This document shows, in pieces, positions 27,085-39,993 of a DNA stretch of 64,000 nucleotides. A model generated the notes under the pieces. It was not told where the DNA came from. It was given only the letters and a program-made list of their open reading frames with translations, and did not search any database. Origin of the DNA: Strongyloides papillosus (lineage: Eukaryota; Nematoda; Chromadorea; Rhabditida; Strongyloididae); the NCBI GenBank assembly GCA_005656395.1, contig SRSI01000050.1, positions 2,976,001 through 3,040,000 on the forward strand, given 5' to 3'. A program made the translations under genes and the position numbers. How positions within the stretch are numbered: the first letter of the stretch is position 1; each line of letters opens with the position of its first letter.

Positions 27085-30000
27085 TTACAAACAACTGTTG
27101 ATTAGAATTTTCATGTCACATGAGGAATTTGATACAGCAACAACTTGATCAACCATATCTGATATTGGTTGGAGGGATGGGTACTAAAAAATAATGATTA
27201 AAAACTTTTGGTAGGTGGATTTAAAACGTACCTCATCAGCTGCAATTTTCATGTATTGAACACAAACTTTTAATATATCACATAACTTGTCAGCCATCTT
27301 TTGTAAAGTATTCTTCAGCACAAGATTATTAAGATTCTTGGAGATTGTATCACCGATATAAACTAATTTATGTGCCTCAAGTATGATAATTTTCCCCTGC
27401 TGAACAAACTCCATAGGTGGTAAATTATTTTCGATGACTGTTAAGAATGTCTCAATGGCAGAGGATAACTGTTTAACATGTGTGTCAAAGAGTGGTGCAT
27501 ACTCTGTTAGGAGTTGCTTGTCACGTTGTGATAACGACTTTATTGAAGATATTATTTCATCGTCATTTTGTGTTAAGTTTAATTTGTTATTTGCTTCAGG
27601 TGGATTATTGTTAGTTAAGATGGCATAGTCATTGTGAAGACTGTTTGTGTCACTTATAACACTTTCTAAGTCTTCTTCTTCAATTATTGTTTTTGGGTTG
27701 TTGTTGTTGTTATTATTTGTTTCATTACTTTTTAGTGGGGTTCTTTCACGTAAATTGGTATGATTATATAATAACTTAGCAGGATTCTTATATATATCAT
27801 TATTGTTACTATTTTGAAAGTCTTTTTTAGTTGACGAAATATCAGGTATGAAAGAATTATTTTTTTTACCAAGAGTATTATTCACAAATTCATCACCAGG
27901 ATACATAATACTTCCATCAGTGGGTAAAATCCCTATCCACTCAATGATCTTCAAAATATCAGATGGGAGATTCTTCAACAATATAACATACTGATCTAAA
28001 CAATCATTAGAAGTTCCAAATGAATTCTTCCTAGCATAAACATTAACATTATAATTATTAATCTCCAACTCATTCTTAATACCACTCATCAATTTAATTT
28101 TATCACTCAAAAATTCAACAATTTCATTATGTTCATCCTCTTTATCCGTTCCAGGTTGTGGATTAATTTTATTGAATAGAATTACTATCTGATTCAAGGA
28201 TACCATAGTTTTATTAACATTATCCCTTATCATACTAATATTATTTTGTAAATTGCTTATTAATCTCCATTTAAGAGAACCACTAATTTCTAATATATTT
28301 TGGGCACACTTTTTTAGGATTGACAAATTATTTTCCATTTCATCCACCAAAACCCGTTTATTTTTTAGGTGTTTATCAACATTTAAAAAACTAAAGAATT
28401 AAATGTAATTTTGGAAATGATATAATTAAATTAATTTTAAACATACCTTGATGCAGAGGGTGGATGCGGATGGTTATAATTTGAAAAATGTAATGAATTC
28501 ACCTGGTTTTCTGGTAATTGTGTGCTTTTTGTGTAAATACCATTGTTTGATGTTAAAGGAATTGTCAGAGTATTTCCATTTCCCATAGGAACTATTATTT
28601 TTGGTTGTTCTACCAAACCAGCCATTTTAGAGGTCACTGGTTTATGTAATGTTGATGGAATATCCTCATAGAATGAATCTCTACTGTAGTTTTCAGCTAG
28701 AATGTCGTTTGGTCTTGATAGTATTTGGTATTTTGATGGGAGTGAGGAACGTTTTTTTTCCTCATCTGATAAGTCACCGACAATTCCACTTGAGGAGGGA
28801 GAGTCCAAACTACTGTTATCTAATTGTTGGAGGTTTTTGTGTTTATTGTTATCAAATCCATTACCTTCAAATGAGGTATATTTTAATGGATTAATTTCAA
28901 GCATCTCTAAGCTTCTTATAGCTTCATCAATTGAATCATCATGCTCAACTTTTTGAAATGGTTTCTTAATAAATGGCGTGTATAGGTTTTCACTAACAGG
29001 CATTTCACTGTCGTTATTATTGTTGTTGTTATTATGCTCCTGTTCATCGGCAGTATCCTTCTCGACACTCTTATCAAAAGAAACTTTATTTCTTCGCCCA
29101 TTTCCTTTCTCATCCTGATCAATATTATTCGAAAAGAAGTTAGGTTTTTGTAAATATTGTGGTTTTGGTAATATCAACGGTTTATTGACATTGTTAAATT
29201 TAATGTCTTTTTTATTATCATTTATTTGAATTGATTCATCCTCCAAAAAGTCATTCCATCTCCCAAATGGTGGTGGGGAGACCTGGCCAGAACTAAAACA
29301 AGCAAAACACAATTTAGTTTTATTTTTCATATGATAGAATATATTATTAGAAATATATTAATAATAAAAAAACCCTCTAATATAAATTACATATATAGTA
29401 ATAAGTTAAATGATGTATAAAATTTGTAATTTATATGATACTTTAATGTATATGAAATTGATGACTTAGAAGTATTTTATATTATGACTTTTATAATAAT
29501 AATATTAATTAGGGAAATTTAATTTATAATATGCTGATTGTAAGTTGCGCAATGATAAGAATTTTTTAATATGATTAATAATATGCAATAAATTATGAAA
29601 TATATAGTAAATAATATTTTTTGCTAACTAAAATTATGGAAAGATAACTTGTTAAGAAGTCATAATTGGGAGTAGAATTTTAAATATTAAATGTTATGGT
29701 TACCTTTTAGTTCGACGAATACCTGGTTGTGGTACTGAGTATGAATTACTTTCAAATATCACACGAGGTTGTGAGTTACTTTCCCTAAAATCATCTCTCC
29801 TGTTGTTGTTATCATTTTTTTGTTGAAAGTTATTATTACTATTATAGTGCATAAAATCATTATGAGAATGATGGTCATTAAATTGTTGTCCCTCGTACAT
29901 CCTCTCATTTTGATCATCAGCAAATCTAATAGGAATATTTCTTATTATCCCATTAGAAGAGGTACTAGAGTTTCTTGGTCTAAAAAAAGATTCATCATCA

Positions 30001-31687
30001 CTATCATTAATAGATGATGGTATTCTAAAAGATTGTGTCTCACGGATTGGTCTATGTTCATGTCTAAATTGATTAATAAAATTATTATCATGTCCTGATG
30101 TCAAGGGAAATAATCTATCAAAACCAGTATTCATGAATTCTTTTGGTATTGCATCTCTGACGAACGATGATGGAGTTCTTTGAAAAAATGGTGCATTGAA
30201 TGCTTCTTTAAAAATTTGATCATCAAACATTGAATTGCTCTTACGTTTCGGTTGACGTAAACTACGATTCTAAAACATACATAAATTTAGAATAAATTAA
30301 ATATTAAATGGTAATAAATGTGTAAAGAAAGAATTGTGATGAGATTAAGATAAAATAAAGAATGAAAGTATATATTAATAAGAATTAGAATAATTTATTT
30401 ATCTATTAGATAATGACAAGTTTACAGTTCTAACTTATAATATAATTAAATACCTAAATAATTAAACTATGTATAAATAAAGTATTTTGTTTAAGAAAAA
30501 TATTTTATTCGTTAAACGATCACACATCTAAAAATAATTGAAAATGATAGGTAAAACTTTGCAATGTCCTATTAAAGAATAAGAAGTCTTTTTTTTATCA
30601 CATATAATAAATTGATTTAAAAACACATAAAAAATGTTTTAGCAAACAACAATATGAAAAGTTTTGTTTAGAATCATTGTATAGGTATAGTTATGTAAGC
30701 ATTGACATTTTCAAAACATTATATATTATTTACAGTTTTATTGGGAATTTTATGAATAATAATCATTAATTTTGGTGTGATGATGTACTTTAAATCATGA
30801 TTACTCTCATTTTTTAGTACTATTTTTTTAATGCATTAAGAGACAAGAATTAATTACTCTTTTTTTTTCTTAATTATAAAAGATAAGTCAAATAATTGTG
30901 ATAAATCTAGGTAAATAAAGTTAGAAATAAAATGAAATACTTTAAAGGATAAAAATAAATCTTATAATTTGTGTATTGTATATCTACAATAAATAAAAAA
31001 ATATAGACAAACTTCATCAAAGTAATAAAATAAAAAAAGTGAAAAAGTATATTATTTCTAAAGTTAATAGATAATTTTATTACCTTGAAAAATAAATGAT
31101 AAGACAATTGATCTAGAAATTATTAATGAAATAAGAAAAGTATTACTGTTAACAGTAAAGTAATATTTCACAAACCAATCTACAATTTGACCTTAATTCT
31201 CAAAAGTAATCTTGTCAATGTTAAAATTAGACATTATATATTCTTAATATCATTTTACATATTTTTTATAAATTAAATAATTGAATAATTTATTTTAAAT
31301 AAATAATAGTGTACATATAGTTTTTTAATGGTGTCAATTTATAATGATTTTGAGAATTAAATTCAACAGGGGAGTTAAAAAAATAGGAGATTAATTTGTT
31401 GAATTTTAGAGTATAACATCGAGATGATGATTCAATTTGTGCGTGTATTATTAAAGTAAACTATCTTTATGTTAGGGAATTTCCGTTTAACGATCACAAA
31501 ATGAATTGTTAAAGATGTTATTGAACAAGATTTTAAGTGTGATTTTATTTGAAAAATAAAATAGTTTATGTATGTTAGTTGGAGAATATAAATAAAAACT
31601 TACTCTATTAAATATGCTCCTACCTAATAAACCATTATTATTGAAATAGTCATCTTCTTGCCCAATGAAGTTGTTATCCCTAAACAT
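27085..31687 (-). CDS. Cas-family (p130Cas/NEDD9)-like scaffold without SH3
   Basis: Five exons (31687-31604, 30269-29704, 29292-28447, 28390-27232, 27183-27085) join in phase to about 917 aa. The C-terminal 150 residues match the FAT-like domain of p130Cas/NEDD9: LSQRDKQLLTEYAPLFDTHV, FVQQGKIIILEAHKLVYIGDT, and a last exon beginning YPSLQPISDMVDQV, like YPST.ALQEMVHQV in p130Cas. A helical stretch at about 505-650 is consistent with the Cas serine-rich four-helix bundle. Cas proteins link integrin and Src signalling to actin. No SH3 domain is seen, and I find only one YxxP motif (YSVP), where p130Cas has many. Residues 1-500 are Asn/Ser-rich, low complexity and unrecognised. The 1.3 kb first intron and the 2.4 kb upstream leave room for a missed 5' exon. 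Confidence 0.7.
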
Positions 31688-34116
31688 ATTAGAAAATATT
31701 TTTTTCCTTTTCTCTCTTTTTTTTATATTGATAATAAGTAGTAAAATCCAATTTAAAGTAAAATAATATTTTTATTTTCCTAATGAATAAATGTCTCTTC
31801 AATTTGATACTTTCAATAGGAAAATAAATATTTCTGAAAGGTATGAAAAATTATAGAAAAATTTTTTCTTAGTCAACGATGTTATTTTTATGAGGTAAAA
31901 TAAATCTGTATTTTTTTTTGAAACTTTACACATATGAAAAATTTTTAGTCGTTTGATGGTTTAGTAAATGATGGATTGATGGTGTAATATGACGGTGATG
32001 AGTAATTTTTATTTTCTCCTCAAAATATACATAGAATAAGCAATAACAATAAATGGCACAAAATAGAGGATTAGATAATATTTGAAATATGTAATATTAA
32101 ATATGTTTATATATAATTAAAATCATTTGTTTTGGTAGACTTAACATTTCTCCGTTATAAATTGTTAGTATTCTTATATATCATATAATTTTTATCTTTA
32201 CACGTTTTTTAAGTATAAAATTATTATATATATAGAGAATACACTAATAAATTAGCAAAAAACCTGCTTAAAATTTAACCAAAAATCGGTTAATAAGCTA
32301 ATATTACCAAAGTCATTATTATAAAATATTATGAAAGAATTTTTTGACGAAACGAAATGGTAGATAACAATTTAATAGTTTTAATATAAATGTAATAAAC
32401 AATGGAATTATTTATTATTTCCTTCTTTTAATTTTTAATAAATCATATTATATAAGCTTGACAAATCATATTTTTAACGCAAAAAGTAGTAAAATATTAA
32501 ATTTCTTAGAGAAAATCTAGTTGGTTTCTATCAGGGAACTTAGATCATGACCGGTTGGTAAGATAAACAATACTTTTGAATTCTGTTAAATATATATTTA
32601 ATGTGCGAGAAAATGTCTTAATCTTAAGAAGTAGGATATATATATATTTATTATTATTATTATGAAAAAAAGTAGTAGCCCTAAAATACACGGAACAATT
32701 TTAGAGATAATAATAGAACACTAAGTTGACATTTTATTATTACTCTTTCTTTCATATTATTTATTTGTACCTTTAGTAAGAATCTCTACATTATATAATA
32801 TTTCTAAGAACATTCTTATTATTGATACGTTAATATAGGTGAGTTAAAAAATATTGAAATGATTCTCTTTATGCATTCATATCCATTAAATAGCAAAAAA
32901 AATAGTTTTAAAAGATATTATTCATAAATTAGAGACTTCTTAACACCTTCTTTTTACCTTAACTAACTTGATTTTTAATTATAAAGTTAATATGATAGAA
33001 TTTTTATCAAAATGCAATTAGGTGGTAAAAAATTTTATATATCTACTTTTAAGGTACTCCTTTTAGAATGTTTTAAATAATTAGTAAAATCAATGTCACA
33101 ATACTAAACATTAGGTATTTACGATAATTATAAGCATTAGAAGTTGTTTTTAAAATGACTAATGATAAGATATAAAATTAAGTATTTTATAAACACAATG
33201 TTAAAAAAATCTTTCCTAATTATGTAATGTTTTAAAATTTTATATTTTAAGGGAGGTAAAACGTTAAGTAGGTAAAGTGATAATAAAAATTAAGAAAGAA
33301 TTTATAATACAATACACACATTTCCCATTAAACAATACAGTAATAGTAACATTAATAATGTAAAAAAAGTTTACTATATTATTTTTTATCTAAATTAAAC
33401 AAAAATTGTGGTAAAATAAATTCATGAATTTGTATTAAATAAAAAGTTAATAATATTCATTTCTTCGAAACTAGCTAAAGAGTGATGTACCTCTTTAAAT
33501 AAAGAGATGTAAAAGTTTCCTAACAATAATTCATGTTAGAATTTGATTGATTACTTAATAACGTTGTAACTTAAATAAATATAAGTCAAAATTCAAGTAA
33601 ATGAGATTTATTTAATGATTATATATATATTATAATTATTTTTATTACTACTATTAAATTTTAGGGTATTTACCTCCTGCTAAATAATTTTTATAAGTAT
33701 TTTACCTCTTATTGTCATATACCAAGGTTCATTTATTTATTTACCTTTTTTTAAATATAATTGCTAGATTATTTCTTCATTTTTTAACAACCACTTCCTT
33801 TATTATAATAAATTTTTCAAATAAAAATTTTCCAAATAAAAACAAGTTTCAAAATATTTAAAAATTATTGTAATGAATGAACTATAAATAAATTTTATTT
33901 ATTTTTTTTTCTTTTTATACTGTATACAAAAATAAATAACTTTATATTATATATATAAATTTTTTTTTAATTAATTAATTTTATTTTGTAAGTAGTGAAT
34001 TATATATAAATTTTCATTATACGTATTTCATGGACACCTCCTTTTTGATTCGAAAATAATTTGTCAAAAATTTGTATAGATATATGAGTAATTTGAAAAT
34101 AAAAAATAGAAATATT
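31688..34116. other. 2.4 kb AT-rich intergenic stretch
   Basis: No convincing coding exon, RNA gene or repeat family was found. It would hold the promoter of the Cas-like gene and the 3' UTR of the M-RIP-like gene. I looked on the minus strand for an SH3-coding exon and saw none, but a short or split exon cannot be excluded by eye. Confidence 0.4.
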
Positions 34117-37100
34117 TTAAAATGGTGTTGTGTATTCTGCTACACATTCAAAAAATTTTCTTCTTTCAGATACTGGTAAATTACATTGTTTTGGATTTTT
34201 ATTACTTGTAGTTTGTGGGGTATCTGTAGTCGGTTGTGAGTTTTGTATGTCGGTTGTTGAGTAAACGATGTTTGAGGTTGACATACACGTTGAGGGTAAT
34301 GAAGTGTCTATTAGAGATGATAGTTTATGGGATATTGGTACATCTGGTTGGAGGTTTTTTGTTAAAGTACTATTAATTATTGTGGGGATTGCTGCTGGGT
34401 TTGAATGGTAACGGATGTCTGTAAGAAAGGGGTAAAAAAATTAATAATTGATAACATACCATTCCTCCTAAAAGTTGTACGATGATGAAGTGGTCGATAT
34501 CGAGTTTGACTTTGAAACATCTGTGGAAGGAATTGAGTTGAAGTCAATTGATCTTGTAAGCGTTTGGTTTCTGGATCTTGATCTTGTTCTAATACATTTT
34601 CTATAAAAATCAATTAATTTTTATCAAAGGAAGGAAAAGGAAAATAAGGTAAGTGTAACAAAGTGATATAAAAGCAATAATAAGAGCAAAGGTAAAGAAA
34701 AAGTTCGTATAAATGGTAATTAGTAATAAAACATACCTTGTTTGATGATCAGTGAAATCTAAAAGACAATAAAAGTGAAAAAAATTATATTAAAACTCGT
34801 GAAGTTAGTCTTTTTTTTAAACTTATTTTTAAACATTTAAAGCATGTGATATAGTAATTACTTTTAATTTTACTTACCTTGATTATCAATCAAAGAATTA
34901 GGATTTTCCCCTAACTGTATTAACTTCCTCTCAAAAACATTAATCTTCATCTTCAAATTATCAATAGTTGTATCCCTATAAACAATATCTCTCTGTAACT
35001 TCTTATTATAATTCTCAATATCTTCAATATTATTATTCTCCCTCTCTCTAAGATAAAACTTAATCTTTTCATCTAACTGAGAATTTTCTTGACATTTTGC
35101 TGAGTATAATTGGGATAGATTTTTTAACTCCTCTGTCATTTGATTTATCAATGCCTCATTTGAGGGATCATTCTTATTATTTATCTTTTCCATCTCTTTA
35201 TGAGCATTAAGTGCTTTCTCGAGTTTGGAGTTTAGATTTTTTATCTCCTCATCATGGGTACGTTGGAAGACTTCTAAGGCTACTTTCGTTGCCTCTTTCT
35301 CCTCTTCAAGATCATTCTCGTGAGCTTCCTTGATTTTTTGTATCTCATTCTCGAATTCTTGTGTCAATTTATTTAACTTATCTTCGTAGGTTGCCTTAAT
35401 AGCACTGATATGGTGTTCATTTGATTTTAATAACGTTTGCAATTCCTCTTGCAATCTTCTTTTTGTTGAATCTTCTTCACTCAATCTCTCTTTCAATGAA
35501 CGGACCTTTAGATCGTACTCTTTCGAGATAGCTGATATCTCTTCATTGTGCATTAATTGGATATCCTCAATCTCAGCTTCTAGTTCTTTGATCTCTGCCT
35601 GGAGATCAGCTTCTATTGTCTCTTGATCAAATGTTACATGCCTGCAATCATCTGTCATCGTTGAGGAGTCCTTTAATTCATTGAATGGTAGATTTTTAGG
35701 ATCGATTATTTCTGTTAACATCTCGTATCCATGGATAAGATTGTCAAATAATGTCTCGATCTTCTCATCTATTTTCTCATCATTCACTGTTAGGTTGTTT
35801 ATTTTATTAACTAGTGATTCTAGGAAAACTTTTAAATCATACCATTGGAGACCTTTATTTGGTGAGACTATATTTTCTAAAGATTTTGCTTGGAGTTTAG
35901 CCAAGCTTATCATTCTCCTTCGTGCTCCATTTGATCTAAACAAACATATTATTATTAAGATGTTTTTTTAGTAGAAAAATTACATTTCATTAGAACTATT
36001 TTCATAAGAACCTAACTCATGCTTCAACAGTTCCATCTCCTCTTGTTTCTTCATGATGTCGTCCTCAGCAGCTGACAAACATTTCCTTAAATGGCTTAAC
36101 TGTGAAGCAGCATTATTATTAGCGAATAACTCTCTCAACTTTTCATTTTCTAATTGTGTACTATTCAAAGCATCTTTAGCATCTCTTAACTGTTCTCTAA
36201 GCATTTTAATCTAAAAAAAAACTAATAAAAAGAAATAAAATGCACAAACTTGCCTGGTTTTCTAAACTAACTATTCTATTATCTTGATTTTTTATTAATT
36301 TATCTCCTATATTATTATTATTATAAAAACTCTTCTGAAAATTGATATTATTATCATCGATATTACCATCCTCAATATTTAGATTATAAGAACTTTTTTT
36401 AAATGTTATAAAAGTTAATAGCTTTTTGTAGTAGCTAACCATCCTTCTTATCATATCACATCAAGAGATGCAATATTTTAGATATAAAATAATAATAATA
36501 TATTATTTTGGAAATATTAAATTAGTATTATTATATATCAAAAAATATTTTGATATAGATTTCAAATTTTTACTAGATAGTTATAATATCGAATAATATT
36601 TTGTCTTTATTAATAACATATGTATAGTAAAAAGTTTATTTTATGATTTAAATCATATAATGTTCCGAAGATTGAATCATATACCTTCTTATATTTATAT
36701 ATCACTTCATAATACATATATATAACATATAAGCAAGTATAACTTACAAATATACATATATTTATTTTTGTGATAACAAAGATTATTATCATATGAAGAA
36801 GGTTGGGGTGAAAAAAAGTATAGTAAAATATTTTTATTATTTTCAACAAAAAAACTTACATTTTTATCATCAGAGAATGATGATTTCCAACTATATGTTG
36901 TTTGATCATTAGGCAAAAATACTTTCCCTCTATTTGTTATACTTTCAACAGAAGTTTGAGAAGTTAAAGTACGTTCTTTTTTTTGTAGTGTTGGTGATCT
37001 CCTCATTACATTATTTATTGACTCATCATACAGTTTTTTATTGTAATTTATACTGTTATTAATATCTGTATTTTGAATACCTAATCGTGGGGTCCGGTTT

Positions 37101-39993
37101 ATATCATTCAAAATATTTGTGTCATCCTCACTCATTGATTCATCACCCATAATACTATTACTATGATGACTCTCTGGAGCCACATATGCAATATTTTTCT
37201 TTTTTCGTGATAATATACTAGCTGAATCACATTGTGATAAACCATCTACTGATTGTGAGGATGGATCTATATATGTTGGAGATGGATTGTGGAGATTTTG
37301 TTGGAGGGCCGCTATCCAACTATCTCGGATTCCTGGAGTTATCGCTGATAGGATGTACCGGGAACGACGACATTTTATCTCAATACCATAGTATTTTGCT
37401 GATGCTGATGGATAGACATTCTCGCAATCAGTCAAATCTAATCTCACCTCTGGGTGCGTTGTATCTTCACCCCATACATCACTATATAGTTTTAATGATA
37501 ACCCTGCCAAAACAACCCAATACTTCTTCCATTCGTTATCATTTTTACCCTTCATCATCAACCATCCTTTACGTAATGTATGAGCGTTTGATGTATCAAT
37601 ATGAAATGGCTAAAAAATATTACAATAATTATCTTTTTTTTTAAAAAAAACATACAGTAGTAAGGGAATTCTTTGACTCGCTACACCTCTCACCATCATC
37701 AAACATCTGAAAACTCCTATAATTATCATTATTTTTTTCAGAACCCTCATTATATATATTCTTATTATTATTTCTAGTTAACGTCATATCATCCCTAAAA
37801 CTAGTATATCTATAATAATCATTATCTCCATATTTACAAAAATACCTTGTTAATCTTTTCCTTTGTTTTACAGTCCTCGGTGTACCATGAATAGAATTTA
37901 TACTTTCACTAGCTCGTGAATTTAAATTACTTTCACGGGATGTTATAGAGAAATTATCACAATTATTTAAATATTTTTCTGTTGAGGTACTTAGTGTTTT
38001 ATCTAAACTGTAGTGTGATGATTTATTTTTTAATATCGGTGATCTTATGGTATTTTCACTTTTCCGGTCAGGTGACGTTGATCGTGAGGTGGATGAACTG
38101 TTTATTTCGGATAATGAATCATTTGCATTTATCTATAAATAGATTTTTTAAATAAAGTTTATATAAATATTTTGTAATAGGAAAAAATAGGAAAACAAAT
38201 AGGTACCTGAATTATTGTTGGTTCATAGGTTGTCTCATTCAGCAAATCATCACTAATAATTTCATCTTCATCCTCTTCTATTTGTTCCTTCCTAGGAATA
38301 GGCATACAATGAATCATATTTTGTTTAGCAAAATTCTGTAACATCCCTTGCCACCACCTTATCTCCTCTGTACTATCTGCCTTGACATAACAAACAGCTG
38401 GATGTACCTGTGAATCATTATTTATACTTTTTTCTTTTTCATCATCATTATTTAAATTAAATGTATTGTTATCATTTTTAAATGCAATTAATATTGAGTG
38501 TGAATTTCCTGTTATGGGATCAGCCTCACATACACGAATACACTTATTCATATCCATAATAACTTGTGGTATAGTTTCTGGATTATTATCTAAGGCATAT
38601 GTCAATTCACCATCATCAAATAGTGTAAAGTAACGACGTTGCCAGCGTTTCTGTGAGTGTGCTGGAACAGAAAAATCTAGTGTTAGTGGTGCTACATATA
38701 AAAAACCACATGCTGTTATCTTTCTGCTCATCTAAAAAAAATAAAAATAAAGCATTAGAAAATAAATATTTAATAGGTATACAAATTTAGTACATAAAGT
38801 TTTATATTTTTAACCCAATATAATGTAGTTTAAATGTATAGAAATAAAAGTTTATGATAATATGTATAGAATCACTATATTATATTGTTTCTCTTACAAT
38901 ATATAGAGAATGTGATAAAATTTTAGGTTACGTAAATAGTTTTGGATTGAGGTTATAAAAGTAATTATTATTTATATATTGTTAAATTTTCTAAATATAT
39001 GTTGTATTATTTAATAAATAACTTCATGGATAGGTGATCAAAAAGAAAAGTATGACTTTTCTTAAAATTTCACGGCAATAAAACTTTTTTTCATATAAAA
39101 TTATATACACATATATATAGTAATGAGGAAATGAATTAAAGTTTGATAGATATGAAATAAAATTTATGTTAATAGAATTGTAAAGACACAACTTCCTTTT
39201 ACCGACCACCTTATACAATTAAAAAATGACAAAGAACTACCATCTTCAAAGTAAACGTTAACAATAAAAGTGGATAGATAAAAATATCCATTGAGTTCAA
39301 TCAATATAAACACTTATGAACTATTATGGCCAGTCGTTTGTCAATTCTACTTCAATATTTATATTATTCATTACACATTCATATTTAGTTCAATAAATTA
39401 TATATACATAATATTATTATTATTAAATTATATATTTGAGTGAATAAAATCTTTGCAGCAATATTATTTATGAATGAAAATATATAATACTAAACTACAC
39501 ACATAAATACTTGGTAATATTGCAAAATAATTACTAATAACAATAATAAACTGTCAATTTTTTTAGGAACTATATCTGATTATCAATTTTTAACATGCTT
39601 ATCATTAATCGCCTCTTTCAACATGTTTTTTTTTGTTAACAAGAATTTGATAATAACAACTTTTCAAATAACAAATGTATAGATATAAAATAAAAAACTT
39701 ATTATTATTGTTATTATATATGTCATTTATAATTAAATTATAACTTATTATAGTGTCAAAAACTGTTAAACAATATCCCACAACTTTGATTGAGATTAAA
39801 AATAATAACTTTTGTTGTTTTGAACAACCTTTCATTATCAAATATCATAATTAAAGTTTTGGTATCACAAAATAAAACATACCTTAGCCTTTTCAAGAGC
39901 ATCACTACTATGTTGTTCCTTAGTTTGAAAACAACTTTGACATCTATTTTTTGAAAAAATATTTGCTTTAAATTCTGCGCAATTCTTAGTCAT
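34117..39993 (-). CDS. MPRIP: M-RIP/outspread-like protein (two PH domains, coiled coil)
   Basis: Nine exons (39993-39883, 38731-38207, 38132-37656, 37609-36860, 36334-36254, 36210-35984, 35935-34878, 34600-34460, 34418-34117) join in phase to 1223 aa. Exon 1 (CAEFKANIFSKNRCQSCF) matches the vertebrate M-RIP start, QANIFNKSKCQNCF. PH1 is at about 46-150 (KRWQRRYFTLFDDGELTYALD) and PH2 at about 384-480 (RKGWLMMKG..WKKYWVVLAGLSLKLYSD). A long coiled coil covers about 635-1075. M-RIP binds F-actin, RhoA and myosin phosphatase, and directs that phosphatase to stress fibres. The exon 37656-38132 has no internal start and would be missed by start-based searches. The intron after 36254 uses a GC donor. 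A 22-nt microexon (34758-34737) may be optional and would shift the frame. Confidence 0.85.
34737..34758 (-). other. candidate 22-nt alternative microexon in M-RIP-like gene
   Basis: The segment is flanked by a good acceptor (TTGTCTTTTAG) and donor (GTATGTTT). Skipping it keeps the frame open to the stop at 34117. Including it adds 22 nt, shifts the next exon and ends at a TAG at 34468-34470. Both C-terminal frames stay open for about 45 codons. Confidence 0.5.
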
